Positions 1 through 9,355 of a stretch of 64,000 nt of DNA are shown here, piece by piece. Both the position numbers and the translations under genes were made by a program. The notes under the pieces are model-generated. The model did no database searches. It saw nothing but the letters and a program-made list of their open reading frames with translations, and was not told the origin of the DNA. The stretch spans positions 62,001 to 126,000 of the forward strand of contig JAUPFL010000001.1 of assembly GCA_030562215.1 (NCBI GenBank), in the 5' to 3' direction. Numbering within the stretch: position 1 is the stretch's first letter; each line of letters starts with the position of its first letter. Source of the stretch: Peribacillus frigoritolerans. GTDB taxonomy: Bacteria > Bacillota > Bacilli > Bacillales > DSM-1321.

Positions 1-159
1 AACCTCATCAGAAATAGGTTTTAAAAAAAACACCTTTCCACCTCATTCTAAATGGTTTATACGTTACTATACATTATATTTACCAATCATTAGAGGCGGA
101 ACAATTATTAATTATCCAAACATCAGTATCCTGTATCGAAAAATAATTTTCCCTTTGCT

Positions 160-183
160 AAAAAACAAGGCCTTATTGGCCCT
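160..183 (-). terminator. Rho-independent terminator after the cupredoxin gene
   Basis: On the minus strand AGGGCC, loop AATAA and GGCCTT form a 6-bp stem with one G-U pair, followed by TTGTTTTTT. It starts about 6 bases after the stop of the cupredoxin gene. The stem is short, so the call is moderate. Confidence 0.5.
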
Positions 184-188
184 GCCTT

Positions 189-572
189 TTATTCGACTAT
201 TACTTTCCCAACCATTCCTTCCTGGAAATGGTACCGGCATATCAGTTCATATGTACCGGGCTGTTTCGGTTGCACGGTAATGGTTTTTTCTTTACCTGGC
301 TGGACCTCTGCGTCAATTCCGAGCTTTTCCACCGTGAAGGTGTGCTCTCTCTTACCTTTGTTTTTCAATATCAACGTTGTGGCTGTCCCTTTCGGAATAG
401 TGATGACTTCCGGATTAAAGAAATCATCGTTCAACTCGACCTCAATCGATTTCACCGTAGGCTGAGTTACAACACGGGATTCGGCAGATACGCCGAGTGA
501 GCCTAGAGTTGTCACAACTACAACCATTGCAAGCACAACGACCAATCCTGTTACCCACTTTTTCACAGACAT
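189..572 (-). CDS. Exported cupredoxin-domain copper protein
   Basis: A 127-residue protein with an N-terminal signal or anchor segment (VTGLVVVLAMVVVVTTLGS) followed by one cupredoxin domain. Candidate type-1 copper ligands are the His in KREHTF and the C..H.....M arrangement in ICRYHFQEGM near the C-terminus, the usual order for small blue copper proteins. Such proteins carry electrons or bind copper outside the membrane. A longer frame opens at 596, but GGAGGG lies just before the ATG of MSVKKW at 570-572, so that start is chosen. It is a single gene with its own terminator. The partner redox protein cannot be inferred from the neighbours. Confidence 0.8.
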   Translation of the reverse strand: MSVKKWVTGLVVVLAMVVVVTTLGSLGVSAESRVVTQPTVKSIEVELNDDFFNPEVITIPKGTATTLILKNKGKREHTFTVEKLGIDAEVQPGKEKTITVQPKQPGTYELICRYHFQEGMVGKVIVE

Positions 573-818
573 TCGCAATCCCTCCTTCCCTAACACTAGT
601 TTTTTCTAATTCATAAAATATTATTACTATTAATTTGGTCGCAGCGTGCTTTCAAAGAAAAAGATCGCCACTAATGGCGATCTTCTGGAATCCATTCTGA
701 TGCAACTAAACTGCCCGTTACTTTTTAAGGTGAGTGCTATGACTCGCTTAATTCCCCTTTTAAGAATGCGTAAGCACTTGAAGGTCTTACCTTATCAATA
801 ACTATTTTGCAATTGTCA

Positions 819-1447
819 TTATAGTCCTTTTTGACACTTTACCATTATAAATTTAAATGGGGGTTTACTTTCCATATTCTTATGCGGCTCAACAACTTCC
901 GAAAATTCTATCAGTCCATAATTTCCAAATTCTTGTTTAACCGAGTCAGAATCATAAAAAACATTTTTATCCCTTCCATTATTTCGAAATAGTCTTTACC
1001 AAGTTGTTTGCCCTTACCAAACATTGGGGCTTCTTTTGAAATAGTAGTAAAAATCATATATCCGTTTGGCTTTAACTGATTATAGCAAGCTTTAATAAAC
1101 TTATCTCTCTCATGATTATTCAATAAGTGAATAAGGGCATAACAAAATATACCATCATAAAGTTTATTATCAAAAGGCATATCGGTTACTGAACCATGAA
1201 AAATATTAAGATTAAGCCCATTTTGCCTTGCCAATTCAATCGCTGTTTTTGAAATCTCGATACCTGTTACATTTATTCCGTTGTCAGTAAAAACCTTTGC
1301 ATTTCTTCCATATCCAATACCAGGAATCAATATATCCTTAACTTCCTTTTCAAGGAAAAAGTCCTTTGTCAAGATTGCGGAGTCTGAAGGTTCAAATCCC
1401 CACATCATTTGATTTTCTATAAAACTTGATTCCCAGATTTCCGTCAT
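819..1447 (-). CDS. Class I SAM-dependent methyltransferase, frameshifted near the C-terminus
   Basis: A Rossmann-type methyltransferase: motif I IPGIGYGRNAKVF around residues 42-54, an acidic motif II (VTGIEIS), and LKPNGYMIFTT for the central strand. This family often contains TehB-like or small-molecule methyltransferases; the substrate cannot be told. As written the frame stops at 911. One extra T in the run at 956-961 restores a continuation (FYDSDSVKQEFGNYG...) to a stop at 819, giving about 209 residues, the normal family length. The missing base is probably a homopolymer sequencing error. RBS-like GGAG precedes the ATG. Confidence 0.75.
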
Positions 1448-1591
1448 ACCTCAATCTCCTTTAAAAATATTGGATCCCATTCTTTAAAATCTGCTGCTTT
1501 TAAATAAGCATAGGTTACAAAGTTCTTTACCTTTATCGCTTCTTTATCATTTTAAATAGTTCAAGCCATTTGAACCTATTCATCCGCTTCT

Positions 1592-3172
1592 TTAATTTGG
1601 CTGTGAATTGGTATATTCCTTATTGGCTAATGGTATGTCTTTATTTTTCAATTGACGATTTTCAATTGCTACTCTAACAACATGTTCCCAAGAATTTGCA
1701 TAAACTTCTTGGTTGAATTTTCTTTCTACCTTTTTTAGAGCAGCCTTACCCATCTTTATGGTTGTATTCGGATGTTTGAACATTGAAATCATCGCTTCTG
1801 CTAGCATATCTATATTATTTTTTTGAACTAAAACTCCATTTTCTCCATTGTCTATTAATTCATTAGGGCCATATCTAATATCATAACTCACTACAGCTGT
1901 AGCATTAGACATGCTCTCCAATACAGAAAGAGAAAACCCTTCCGTTTTTGAAGCCAAGATACTGAAAAGAGCACTTTGATAAATTTTAGATGGTTCCTGG
2001 GTGTATCCATTCAATTTTATGTGATCTGTAAGTTTAGCATTATTAATAATTTTTTGTAACTTCTCTTTTTCCGAACCATCTCCCCAAAACTCTAACTTCG
2101 CATCCGGCACTTTCTTTACAACGAGTTCAAATGCCTTAATAATATGATCTATATTTTTAATGGCTGAGTACCTACTAATAACTACCGCTAGCCTTTCATC
2201 TTTAATTAAACCAGAGCGGCCAAACCATCCAGTTTTTAAATTTGTCCTCGACGCATGAGGAATAACATGCAAATTCGTTCTTTTCCCAAATCTATTTTCA
2301 ATATCTGTCTTTTGTTGTTCTGTAAGAACTAAAGCAGCATCAATATTATCTAATTGATTAATTCCTGTTTGGACAGTTGAAGCGATGTCAGAATCAGCTT
2401 CCCATGGTGCCGTTAGGTGACTACTGTGTAACCGCCAGATTTTCGCCGCCTTCTTATTCTTTACATTTATCATTAATAAGTCAGTTTTTCGAGCATCTGC
2501 AACTAATACTGGGTTGTCTACGTCTTTTATTACTCGTTCGATCCAATCTAATTTTAGTTGATCATCATTGCTATAAATAGCCTTAATATCTCCATTTTCT
2601 TCAAACCAATTTACTCGAATGGCCTTGCCGTTTTCGGGATTTACCCATTTTGATAAATAAGCTTGAGAGCTGCTATTGTAAAAATTCATTTGTCGTGGTT
2701 TATTGGAAGCAAAATCCATAAAAGAAACTTTTCTTATCAAGCCATACTCATCATACACTTCTTTTTTGATTCGATATCTTTGTTCATTAAAATAATCAAT
2801 GAAATCTAAAGAACCATCTTCGTGAAATTTTTTATATTTAGTGTAAAGTCCATTTTCATAAACCCTAAAAGCATTATGTCCAACATGCGGATCTAAATAT
2901 CCTGTCTCGGGTGTAACTTGTGTAATCGTTAAATCTTCTTCACTTCCACAAAGCTCTTCATAGAGATTTAAAACTTTAACTTTTTCGTTTAGTTGTCCAA
3001 GCTCTATTAATTTTTCTCGTATTCTTTCGTACCTCGTATCAAAATTAAATGTGAGTATATGAGTATCATAGCCCATATCTGCAAATGTATTGGCCTGAGC
3101 TAACGATGCCTTCGTTAATCCACCACGTTGAACATCCAAAGAACTTAATAAAAAGAACATTGTTGCATTCAT
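1592..3172 (-). CDS. Family 4 glycosyltransferase, poly(glycerol-phosphate) glucosyltransferase-like
   Basis: A 526-residue cytoplasmic GT4 enzyme. The N-terminal part begins MNATMFFLLSSLD with a GG loop (QRGGLTKA), has a long insertion (about residues 100-220), then the nucleotide-sugar half: VVISRYSAIKNIDHIIKAF, EFWGDGSEKEKLQ and the acceptor/donor motif TEGFSLSVLESM with two glutamates. The organisation resembles TagE/GtfA-type enzymes that glucosylate teichoic acid or glycosylate proteins. The frame opens at 3211, but GGGAGAAAG precedes the ATG at 3172, so the shorter start is preferred. A TATAAT lies upstream near 3218. It stands alone, so the acceptor remains open. Confidence 0.75.
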   Translation of the reverse strand: MNATMFFLLSSLDVQRGGLTKASLAQANTFADMGYDTHILTFNFDTRYERIREKLIELGQLNEKVKVLNLYEELCGSEEDLTITQVTPETGYLDPHVGHNAFRVYENGLYTKYKKFHEDGSLDFIDYFNEQRYRIKKEVYDEYGLIRKVSFMDFASNKPRQMNFYNSSSQAYLSKWVNPENGKAIRVNWFEENGDIKAIYSNDDQLKLDWIERVIKDVDNPVLVADARKTDLLMINVKNKKAAKIWRLHSSHLTAPWEADSDIASTVQTGINQLDNIDAALVLTEQQKTDIENRFGKRTNLHVIPHASRTNLKTGWFGRSGLIKDERLAVVISRYSAIKNIDHIIKAFELVVKKVPDAKLEFWGDGSEKEKLQKIINNAKLTDHIKLNGYTQEPSKIYQSALFSILASKTEGFSLSVLESMSNATAVVSYDIRYGPNELIDNGENGVLVQKNNIDMLAEAMISMFKHPNTTIKMGKAALKKVERKFNQEVYANSWEHVVRVAIENRQLKNKDIPLANKEYTNSQPN

Positions 3173-3229
3173 TATCTTTCTCCCGTCAATTATAAAAAAT
3201 TTTATTCCCACTTACATTATATAGCAACT

Positions 3230-3576
3230 TTCCCATCCTTTCCTACTAAATAGGTTTCTTCAAAATTAAATAAATAAGAAATAATGACTATAATAACGAC
3301 AAAGAGATATAAAACAAAAGTATGATATAACAAAAATAAGCCCTCTCCATGTGGAGAAGACCTTTGTATTATTCTGCGAACAATATCGAAAGTAGCTTTA
3401 CCTGCCCTTTGATCTGTTATCTTTTTATCTCTTCGTACTCACCATGTATCTGCAAAATTACACCTCAACTTTATTTGATTTACCCATATTAATTATTCAC
3501 TTCAACTTTATTAAAACCTTTAAAAGAATAAAAATCCTATTATGGTTCTTTAAGAAACTTGGCACCCTTAGTTCCA
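3230..3576. other. Intergenic, no gene seen
   Basis: AT-rich spacer between the anti-sigma gene and the glycosyltransferase. The open frame crossing it on the plus strand is low-complexity and runs antisense into the anti-sigma gene, so it is not accepted. A weak CTCC/GGAG hairpin sits near 3343-3360. Confidence 0.4.
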
Positions 3577-3577
3577 T

Positions 3578-3600
3578 AAAGGTTGTCGCAACAACCCTTT
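3578..3600 (-). terminator. Possible terminator after the anti-sigma gene (degenerate R1 repeat)
   Basis: AAAGGTTGT and ACAACCCTTT pair around a short loop 20 bases beyond the anti-sigma stop. The preceding bases (CCCTTAGTTCCATAA) match the left part of the R1 repeat, so this is probably a diverged R1 copy. Confidence 0.35.
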
Positions 3601-3619
3601 ATTATTTTTTTCACTGCTT

Positions 3620-4613
3620 TCAATATTTATCTATCGTAGCACCAATGACGGAGGCACGAATGAAATCTAGTTTTTGGAAACGTCTAAGCTCCTCTGCCGT
3701 ACCAGTCACAACGGCCCCGTTAAAACGGATTTCCCCTTTTGAAGATTGGGTGTTTTCCTTGATTCCCTTCAGAGCTTCTTTAATAGAGCTTTTATGGCTG
3801 TCTGTTTTACTCAGTTGTTCCAAAGTCTGTATGAATCCATGCCCACTTTCATCAAAAAAGGAACTTCTTGAATGACTTCGAATCCAAAGGCACCGCCACC
3901 GCCCTTAGTTTTTAACCTATCAGAATCCAGTTCCTTTGTCATTCTGTCCATTTGGGCGACAGTTGTTGTATCGACCCATAGCCAATTGACATTTTCATAG
4001 CCAAGCTGCTTACCCAACTCTGCTAAAGTCATTGGCTTATCAAAGGAAAAGGCGACCTCGATTAATGTATTTTTGTCCAAACCAACGGCAGTATCAAGTT
4101 CATCCGGTAAAAAGTCATAGGACAAACCTGGATAATAAAAATCGATTTTCCTTTCATTATTGAAGTCATTATAACGGACCGTTCGTTTTTCTTTTTCTTT
4201 AAAAATATTGACTTCTACCATCCCACTTCCTCGTTCAATGGTGTCTATCCTACCGAACAATGGGATTTTCTCGGTCTTTTTATCCCATACTATTGAACGG
4301 TCACCAATGCTTTTACGATATGTCGTTTCTTTTGTTACACTAAATAAATTGTAATTACGGCTGCTATCCCCAAATGATATATTTGCCCCATGAATCATCT
4401 CATATATACTACTACTCTGATTCTCTAGCCGCTTATTTAGGATATATCGACTGCCTGTGAAAAGTATGGTCAACAGGATGGTAGTTGTAAGTACAGCAAT
4501 AAAAACATACTTGATCGTCTGCTTCCTTTTCGTATTTTTGAGGGCCTTTTGCAAGGAAGGTGTGCTGATAAAGTCGATTTCTTCCTCTTTTTTGATTCGT
4601 GATTATCGCTCAT
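3620..4613 (-). CDS. Anti-sigma factor with Sigma_reg-type C-terminal domain, two frameshifts
   Basis: Read with two single-base corrections this gives a 331-residue protein: a charged cytoplasmic head (MSDNHESKKEEE...), one membrane segment (YVFIAVLTTTILLTILFTG) and an extracytoplasmic sigma-factor-regulator domain. The ATG at 4611-4613 overlaps the end of the ECF sigma gene by 11 bases, with GGAGGC just upstream, so the two are translationally coupled. As written it breaks at the T-run 4588-4593 and again at 3822-3824 (LLEQLSKTD... is in another frame). Both breaks need one added base. It should hold the upstream sigma factor at the membrane. Confidence 0.75.
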
Positions 4614-5109
4614 GGTTTGCCTCCTTATAAATCTTCGCCAATTGTTTCCTGGCTCTGAATAAATTCGTCTTAATAGAACTGATAGGTTTCTCTAATAACT
4701 TGGATATCTCTTCATACGATAAGCCTGATTGATACTTTAATAACAAAAGTTCTTGAAAGTGCGGCTTTACCTTTGATAGTGCATATCCAACCTCTTTATT
4801 CCTTTCTTTTTCAAGAAAAACGACCTCTGGAAGCTCCCTTTTATCCGTCTCTAAAAGTCCTTCATTTAAATTAAGGTCGTACCGCCGTTGCTTCCGGCAC
4901 TGATCATAATGAAAATTTAATGATACACGTATCAGCCAACTCCTTATCTTGGAAGTCTGAATCGTATCGTAATAAAGCAGATACTTATAAGCCGTTTCCT
5001 GAACAACATCCTCTGCATCGGCTTGTGAAATACCCAATTTCCGCAAGTATCTATATACGATATTAAGCTCTGAATTAAGCTCGCTATTCTTATTTATGTC
5101 ATCCATCAT
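4603..5109 (-). CDS. ECF-type RNA polymerase sigma factor
   Basis: A 168-residue sigma-70 family protein of ECF size. Region 2 is visible as RKLGISQADAEDVVQETAYK and SWLIRVSLNFHYDQCRK. Region 4 carries the helix-turn-helix LSYEEISKLLEKPISSIKT followed by NLFRARKQL. It directs RNA polymerase to extracytoplasmic-stress promoters and is controlled by the membrane anti-sigma factor encoded directly downstream. GGAGGACG precedes the start; a second ATG follows immediately, so the start is uncertain by one codon. An ECF-type promoter just upstream points to autoregulation. I cannot assign it to a named B. subtilis sigma factor. Confidence 0.9.
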   Translation of the reverse strand: MMDDINKNSELNSELNIVYRYLRKLGISQADAEDVVQETAYKYLLYYDTIQTSKIRSWLIRVSLNFHYDQCRKQRRYDLNLNEGLLETDKRELPEVVFLEKERNKEVGYALSKVKPHFQELLLLKYQSGLSYEEISKLLEKPISSIKTNLFRARKQLAKIYKEANHER

Positions 5110-5124
5110 CGTCCTCCTGCCTAC

Positions 5125-5153
5125 TAGACGTATACCATTAAGAAAAGTTTACA
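5125..5153 (-). promoter_or_regulatory. Predicted autoregulatory ECF sigma promoter
   Basis: On the minus strand TGTAAAC is followed after 16 bases by CGTCTA. This matches the Bacillus ECF pattern with an AAC motif at -35 and CGTC at -10 with 16-17 bp spacing. It ends 16 bases before the sigma gene start, with GCAGGAGG between. Confidence 0.6.
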
Positions 5154-5278
5154 ATTTTAATCACACAAAATAGTTTTTTAGTAAATAGTTTCGAATTTTA
5201 GTAAGAAACAACTATTGTTCTGTATCTCTGAAATAACGATTGATAAAAACAAAACACCTTGGTAAATGAGCAAATAGA

Positions 5279-5312
5279 AAGAGCATGTCCTGACTAAAAG
5301 AAACATGCTCTT
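5279..5312. terminator. Hairpin in the sigma factor-spo0M intergenic region
   Basis: AAGAGCATGT and ACATGCTCTT form a perfect 10-bp stem around a 14-base loop. There is no long T-run on either side and no gene ends here, so its role is unclear. Degenerate R1-like sequence (CACCTGTTAGTTCATTAAG) follows near 5380. Confidence 0.35.
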
Positions 5313-5633
5313 AACTATTCGATTGAATGTTTCTTTTATAAGGAGGGGTGATCAGTTTCCATACTTCTAATTTCAACTATGCACCTGTTAGTTCATTAAG
5401 AATCCCTATTTACATAGAAGGAAGATACACTCTCCATTCTTTCCAAGCTTTAAGATAGCCACTTAAGTCATGCGGGTGAACTCTAATACAAACGCCTATA
5501 CGTGTGTTAGATATGCATAAATTTTTGTGGTTTCACTTTTTCATGACCCATTGAACTTTGAACCACTTCTAGAGGCGCTCATGAACCTATTATGCTATGC
5601 TATTTATAGACTTACAAAGGGGGAATTATGTAC

Positions 5634-6404
5634 ATGTCATTTTTTGATAAAATGAAAGCAAGCATCGGAATCGGTGCGGCGAAAGTGGATACAAAATTAG
5701 AAAAAGATTCATACAAACAAGGAGAAACGGTAAAAGGGAACGTGTTTGTCCTTGGCGGAAACACCCAACAGGAAATCAATGGGCTGTACATCCATGTGAT
5801 GACACAGGTTTTGAGGGAACAGGATGACCGTAAGTATTTAGATGATGTTACCCTTTACAAAATGAAGGTTTCGGATGCATTCTTCATTGAAAAAGGCGAA
5901 GAAAAGGTGATTCCGTTTTCTTTGCAACTTCCGTACGAAACGCCAGTCACGATAGGGGACGTGTCTGTGTGGATGAAGACGGAAATGGATGTGACGTTCG
6001 CATTGGACCCTAAAGATAACGATTATATAAACGTATTTGAAAATGAAACAGTCAGTAGCTTCCTAAAAGCAATCGAATCATTAGGGTTTTACTTGAACAA
6101 AGTGAAAAATGTACCCTTCAAACGTAGCAAAACGGGTGTCTTTCAGGAATTCGAATACAAGCCAAAGGGCGGTCCATTCCAAAGAAGTCTTGATGAGGTT
6201 GAAATCGGATTCGTCGCGGACGCTCAATCCGTAGATTTATTCATCGAAGTGGATAGAAAAGCAAGAGGACTTTCTGGGTTTTTGGAAAGTGCAGCAGGAA
6301 TGGATGAATCCAAGATCCGAGTGCAATACAAACATTTCCAAAAAGAAAGTGTAGAAACAGCCAAGCAAGAACTAATGGATATACTATCCCGTTATTCTCG
6401 ATAA
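5634..6404 (+). CDS. spo0M: Sporulation-control protein Spo0M
   Basis: A 256-residue arrestin-fold protein of the SpoOM family: MSFFDKMKASIGIGAAKVDT, then SYKQGETVKGNV and PFSLQLPYETPV. Spo0M influences the onset of sporulation and cell morphology in B. subtilis; the molecular role is poorly defined. Length is as expected. Two ATGs lie six bases apart; AAAGGGGG is 4 bases before the first (5628) and 10 before the second. The second is preferred because family members begin MSFF. No neighbour is in an operon with it. Confidence 0.85.
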   Translation: MSFFDKMKASIGIGAAKVDTKLEKDSYKQGETVKGNVFVLGGNTQQEINGLYIHVMTQVLREQDDRKYLDDVTLYKMKVSDAFFIEKGEEKVIPFSLQLPYETPVTIGDVSVWMKTEMDVTFALDPKDNDYINVFENETVSSFLKAIESLGFYLNKVKNVPFKRSKTGVFQEFEYKPKGGPFQRSLDEVEIGFVADAQSVDLFIEVDRKARGLSGFLESAAGMDESKIRVQYKHFQKESVETAKQELMDILSRYSR

Positions 6405-6549
6405 ATTGGATTTGCTTATCTGCCTTATATAAACCCCATACATCAGTTAAGATCATACCTGTTTCTCTCCAATCTATACCATATTAATAGACAGTATAGA
6501 CAAAAGAAAAACTATTATACTAGATTAGTAGATTTTTCATTAAACAATA

Positions 6550-6617
6550 GCACCTGTTAGTTAAAGAAGAAAAACTTCCTTAAGACAGCTCCAATCTTTA
6601 GCTTACGCACCCGTTAA
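6550..6617 (+). repeat. R1 repeat copy
   Basis: GCACCTGTTAGTT, AAACTTCCTTAAGACAGCTCC and CTTACGCACCCGTTAA match the R1 consensus. It sits 40 bases beyond the stop of the minus-strand small membrane protein gene. Confidence 0.6.
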
Positions 6618-6659
6618 AGGAGTTGCCCTAACAACTCCTTTAAGAACAAAATTTATTTA

Positions 6660-6965
6660 TTAATCACTAATAATACTGTTTTTATTTTTAAAGTAAATAA
6701 ACAAATTAAATATGCTTAACCCTAAAATTATAAGAAACAAATATGAGGAAATAACATCTCCTCCTAAATTTAATTCATCAGCTATGTATCCTATAATAAT
6801 AAGATTAATACCAGAAACAATTATTGAAATTATTGAAGTAATACTAACTGTGAATCCATTAACGAGGTTGCTTCGTTTCTTTTGAATCAATAAAATAACA
6901 ATTAAACTAATTATAAAAGTAATAAAAACTAATCTTAAAAAATCGTATATTTCCAACCCTTCCAT
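6660..6965 (-). CDS. Small hypothetical membrane protein
   Basis: A 101-residue protein with three hydrophobic segments: FLRLVFITFIISLIVILLI, VSITSIISIIVSGINLIII and SSYLFLIILGLSIFNLFIYF. A cluster of positive residues (QKKRS) follows the first, consistent with a cytoplasmic loop. I do not recognise the family. AAGGGAG lies six bases before the ATG at 6965, so that start is preferred over the upstream GTG/ATG codons. No informative operon partner. Confidence 0.55.
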   Translation of the reverse strand: MEGLEIYDFLRLVFITFIISLIVILLIQKKRSNLVNGFTVSITSIISIIVSGINLIIIGYIADELNLGGDVISSYLFLIILGLSIFNLFIYFKNKNSIISD

Positions 6966-7092
6966 AATCATCTCCCTTACCAATTGTTAGATGGTGTCTA
7001 ACAATTGGGGTGCAGTTCACTATATTAAGTGGTCTTCTTTATTGCATCCTATAGAACGAATTTTTGGCGAGTATTGGATCGAGAAACTTAAT

Positions 7093-7590
7093 TCATTGGG
7101 CTTCCTCGTCGGCCGAGGGGCCGTAGATGCCCGGCACCTGAATATCGAGAAGTCGCAAATAAACCCCGAGCTGCGCCCGGTGATGAACCATGTGGCTTAA
7201 TCCGAAAGTGCGGAGCGCAATCGCCCGCGGCTCGCGGAGGATGATATGGTCGCCGTGGCGCAGAGTCCATTCCTCGCCGAGCGTTTTCTCTTCGCATTCG
7301 GCGAGCAACTTTTCCAACTTGCCGACGTTTTCGTCGAACTCCTCCAGAACGTCAGCGCGTTTTTCCAAAGGCTCGCGCTTCAGCGGCACGGTCGAAAGAT
7401 CGAACTCCGGGTACTGAAAAATCGCTACTTGCCAGTTTAGGAGGTTGATCAAGTGCGTGGCCAGCCCGCCGAGAGTCATCGATTTCTCGTGCGGCTTCCA
7501 CGACATATGCTCCTCGGGCAAGCGTTCCAGAATGCGGCGCGTAGTGGCCAGTTCATGCGTTGCGTCGCCAACGATCAGTTTTTTGACCAT
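7093..7590 (-). CDS. DinB-family protein in a GC-rich gene
   Basis: A 165-residue four-helix DinB/YfiT-type protein. Conserved histidines appear as LATHLINLLNW around residue 45 and SHMVHHRAQLGVYLRLL near residues 132-148, the usual metal-binding set for thiol-dependent transferases and related enzymes. The gene is strikingly GC-rich compared with its surroundings, with codons such as CTG, GCG and GAG, whereas its start region (AAGGGAGGAGAGG) is Bacillus-like. Recent transfer from a high-GC donor is likely. A dead native DinB gene lies directly upstream. Substrate unknown. Confidence 0.8.
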   Translation of the reverse strand: MVKKLIVGDATHELATTRRILERLPEEHMSWKPHEKSMTLGGLATHLINLLNWQVAIFQYPEFDLSTVPLKREPLEKRADVLEEFDENVGKLEKLLAECEEKTLGEEWTLRHGDHIILREPRAIALRTFGLSHMVHHRAQLGVYLRLLDIQVPGIYGPSADEEAQ

Positions 7591-7639
7591 AAATTCCTCT
7601 CCTCCCTTATGGGGTATTGTAAAAGCAATTAACTTATTC

Positions 7640-7952
7640 CAGCTGGTAAATTAAATATCATAGAATAGTCAGACCATTTTAGATCAACAATTGTTTGATT
7701 AAAGCTTTCCGTTAGCTCAAAGAAAGAGCTGTATAAACAGCTCATGTTCTCAACAAACGTCACCTTTACCTATTTCTGATGAATCACATTATCAGAATAT
7801 CAATAAAAAGCATAATCAGTCATAACTGAAGAATCACCCAATTAATGCAACATATCTGAAATATTCTCAGGAGAAAGTGTCTAAATATAATCAATAATCC
7901 GTTGATTTGCCCATACATGATAGTTATAGAGATTTTCTACATGATTAACCAT
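7640..7952 (-). pseudogene. Degenerate DinB-family pseudogene
   Basis: A strong RBS (AAGGAGGCGA) precedes an ATG at 7952 that opens with MVNHVENLYNYHVWANQR and IIDYI, the typical N-terminus of a Bacillus DinB protein. The frame then meets TAG, TAA and TGA stops, while related-looking pieces (TLSPENISDM, FFELTESFNQTIV) follow in the same frame. It ends just before the promoter region of the GC-rich DinB gene, which may have functionally replaced it. Confidence 0.5.
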
Positions 7953-8189
7953 ACATTCGCCTCCTTATCATCACATTTTTTAATATTCTTTATCAGAATG
8001 AATTATTCCTTTAAATAAAAATAGTGCGCAATTCTTTACTGCAGAATCGCTCCCTAAAAAATAACACAGGAAGATTCCCTTCATTGACGACCTTCTAGTG
8101 TCAATTCTTCTTGAACTATCCTGTCCCTTCATCTCCACAAAAAAAGGCTGCCTCAGCAACCTTCCTTATTGAAACACAATGTCATTCAT
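7953..8189. other. Intergenic, no gene seen
   Basis: No coding signal. A weak hairpin with GGCTGCC and GGCAACC-like arms (near 8146-8163) lies just beyond the racemase stop and may serve as its terminator; it resembles the stem of the R1 repeat. Confidence 0.4.
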
Positions 8190-8882
8190 TCATTTTTCCA
8201 TTGCCATATTAACGGATTCAATGGCATGTATTACAGCTGTATCAAATAATGGCACTTCTGAATCCTCTGGTTTTACTAGTAATCCAATTTCTGTGCAGCC
8301 TAATATTATTCCTTCCGCTCCATCATCCACTAACCCCTTGATTACCTTTTTGTAATGATCCCTTGATGATTGTTGAATTTCCCCTAAACATAATTCTTCA
8401 TAAATTACTTTATTGATGACTTTTCTATCCTCATCATTTGGTAGCAGGACCTTGATACCATTAGATTCAATTCGTGTTCTATAAAAGTCTTGCTCCATCG
8501 TATATTTAGTGCCCAGTAAACCAACCGTACTGATTTTGGACTTTTGAATTTGTTTTGCCGTTGAATCAGCAATGTGTAAAATCGGTAAACTGACTTTTTC
8601 TTCAATATATCCAATCACTTTATGCATCGTATTTGTACAAATTACAATCATTTCGGCACCTGCCTTTTCCAAAGACAGAGCTGCATCGCCTAATAATTTG
8701 CCGGAACTTTCCCAATCCCCTTCAGCTTGGTAGCGTTCGATTTCTTCAAAATCCACGCTATATAAAATGCACTTGGCTGAATGCAATCCTCCCAACTTGG
8801 CTTTTACTTCTTCGTTGATGATCCGATAATATTCTAACGATGACTCCCAGCTCATGCCGCCAATAAGCCCAATAGTTTTCAT
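8190..8882 (-). CDS. Aspartate/glutamate racemase family protein
   Basis: A 230-residue cytosolic racemase-fold protein starting MKTIGLIGGMSWESS. The two catalytic cysteines of the family are in ICTNTMHK (about residue 82) and LGCTEIGLL (about residue 190), so it should interconvert the L and D forms of an acidic or related amino acid; the substrate is unknown. The frame opens six codons earlier, but AAAAGGGGA lies about seven bases before the ATG at 8882. It is separated from fosB by 36 bases on the same strand. Confidence 0.85.
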   Translation of the reverse strand: MKTIGLIGGMSWESSLEYYRIINEEVKAKLGGLHSAKCILYSVDFEEIERYQAEGDWESSGKLLGDAALSLEKAGAEMIVICTNTMHKVIGYIEEKVSLPILHIADSTAKQIQKSKISTVGLLGTKYTMEQDFYRTRIESNGIKVLLPNDEDRKVINKVIYEELCLGEIQQSSRDHYKKVIKGLVDDGAEGIILGCTEIGLLVKPEDSEVPLFDTAVIHAIESVNMAMEK

Positions 8883-8918
8883 GAACATTCCCCTTTTCAT
8901 TTGAAAATAGCATACTTA

Positions 8919-9341
8919 TCAGTCGAAAAACTCCATATGTGTTTTTTCTTGTTTGTAGTAATCTATTCTATTTTGTAAAGTACCTGTATGAAACTCAAAC
9001 TTATGGCCATCTGGATCAGTGAAATAAATGGACTTCTTATCTTTTTCATCTCTTGGACGTCCTGACAGGATGTTTACATTCAATCCGATTAGTTTATCAT
9101 ACATGTTCATAAAGTCGGCTTCTTCTATGGAAAATGCTATATGTGTGTATGATTGGCTTATTTCATTACGGGGAATATCTTTTTCTACATTCAGGGCAAC
9201 CCACATTCCATTCAAATCAAAATAGGCTGTGCTTCTTCCCTTTACTAATAATTTTGCATCAAAAACTTTTTGATAAAATTCTATGGAACTCTCTAAATCG
9301 GAAACTGAAAATAAAAAGTGATTCAAACCTTTTATAGACAC
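8919..9341 (-). CDS. fosB: FosB fosfomycin-inactivating bacillithiol transferase
   Basis: A 140-residue protein of the glyoxalase/VOC fold matching FosB along its length: LNHFLFSVSDLESSIEFY, PRNEISQSYTHIAFSIE, FTDPDGHKFEFHTGTLQ. The metal ligands of the family are visible as the His of LNHF, the His of YTHIAF and the Glu of FEFH. FosB adds bacillithiol to the epoxide of fosfomycin in the cytoplasm. It sits upstream of the racemase gene on the same strand and could be cotranscribed with it. Chromosomal fosB is common in Bacillus. Confidence 0.9.
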   Translation of the reverse strand: MSIKGLNHFLFSVSDLESSIEFYQKVFDAKLLVKGRSTAYFDLNGMWVALNVEKDIPRNEISQSYTHIAFSIEEADFMNMYDKLIGLNVNILSGRPRDEKDKKSIYFTDPDGHKFEFHTGTLQNRIDYYKQEKTHMEFFD

Positions 9342-9355
9342 TCTACCACCTCATA

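Noticed and set aside
3444..3875. 143-residue plus-strand frame
   Set aside because: Its second half is antisense to the anti-sigma gene and its first half is low-complexity AT-rich sequence.
7088..7654. Plus-strand frames opposite the GC-rich DinB gene
   Set aside because: High GC removes stop codons on the opposite strand; these are shadows of the DinB gene.
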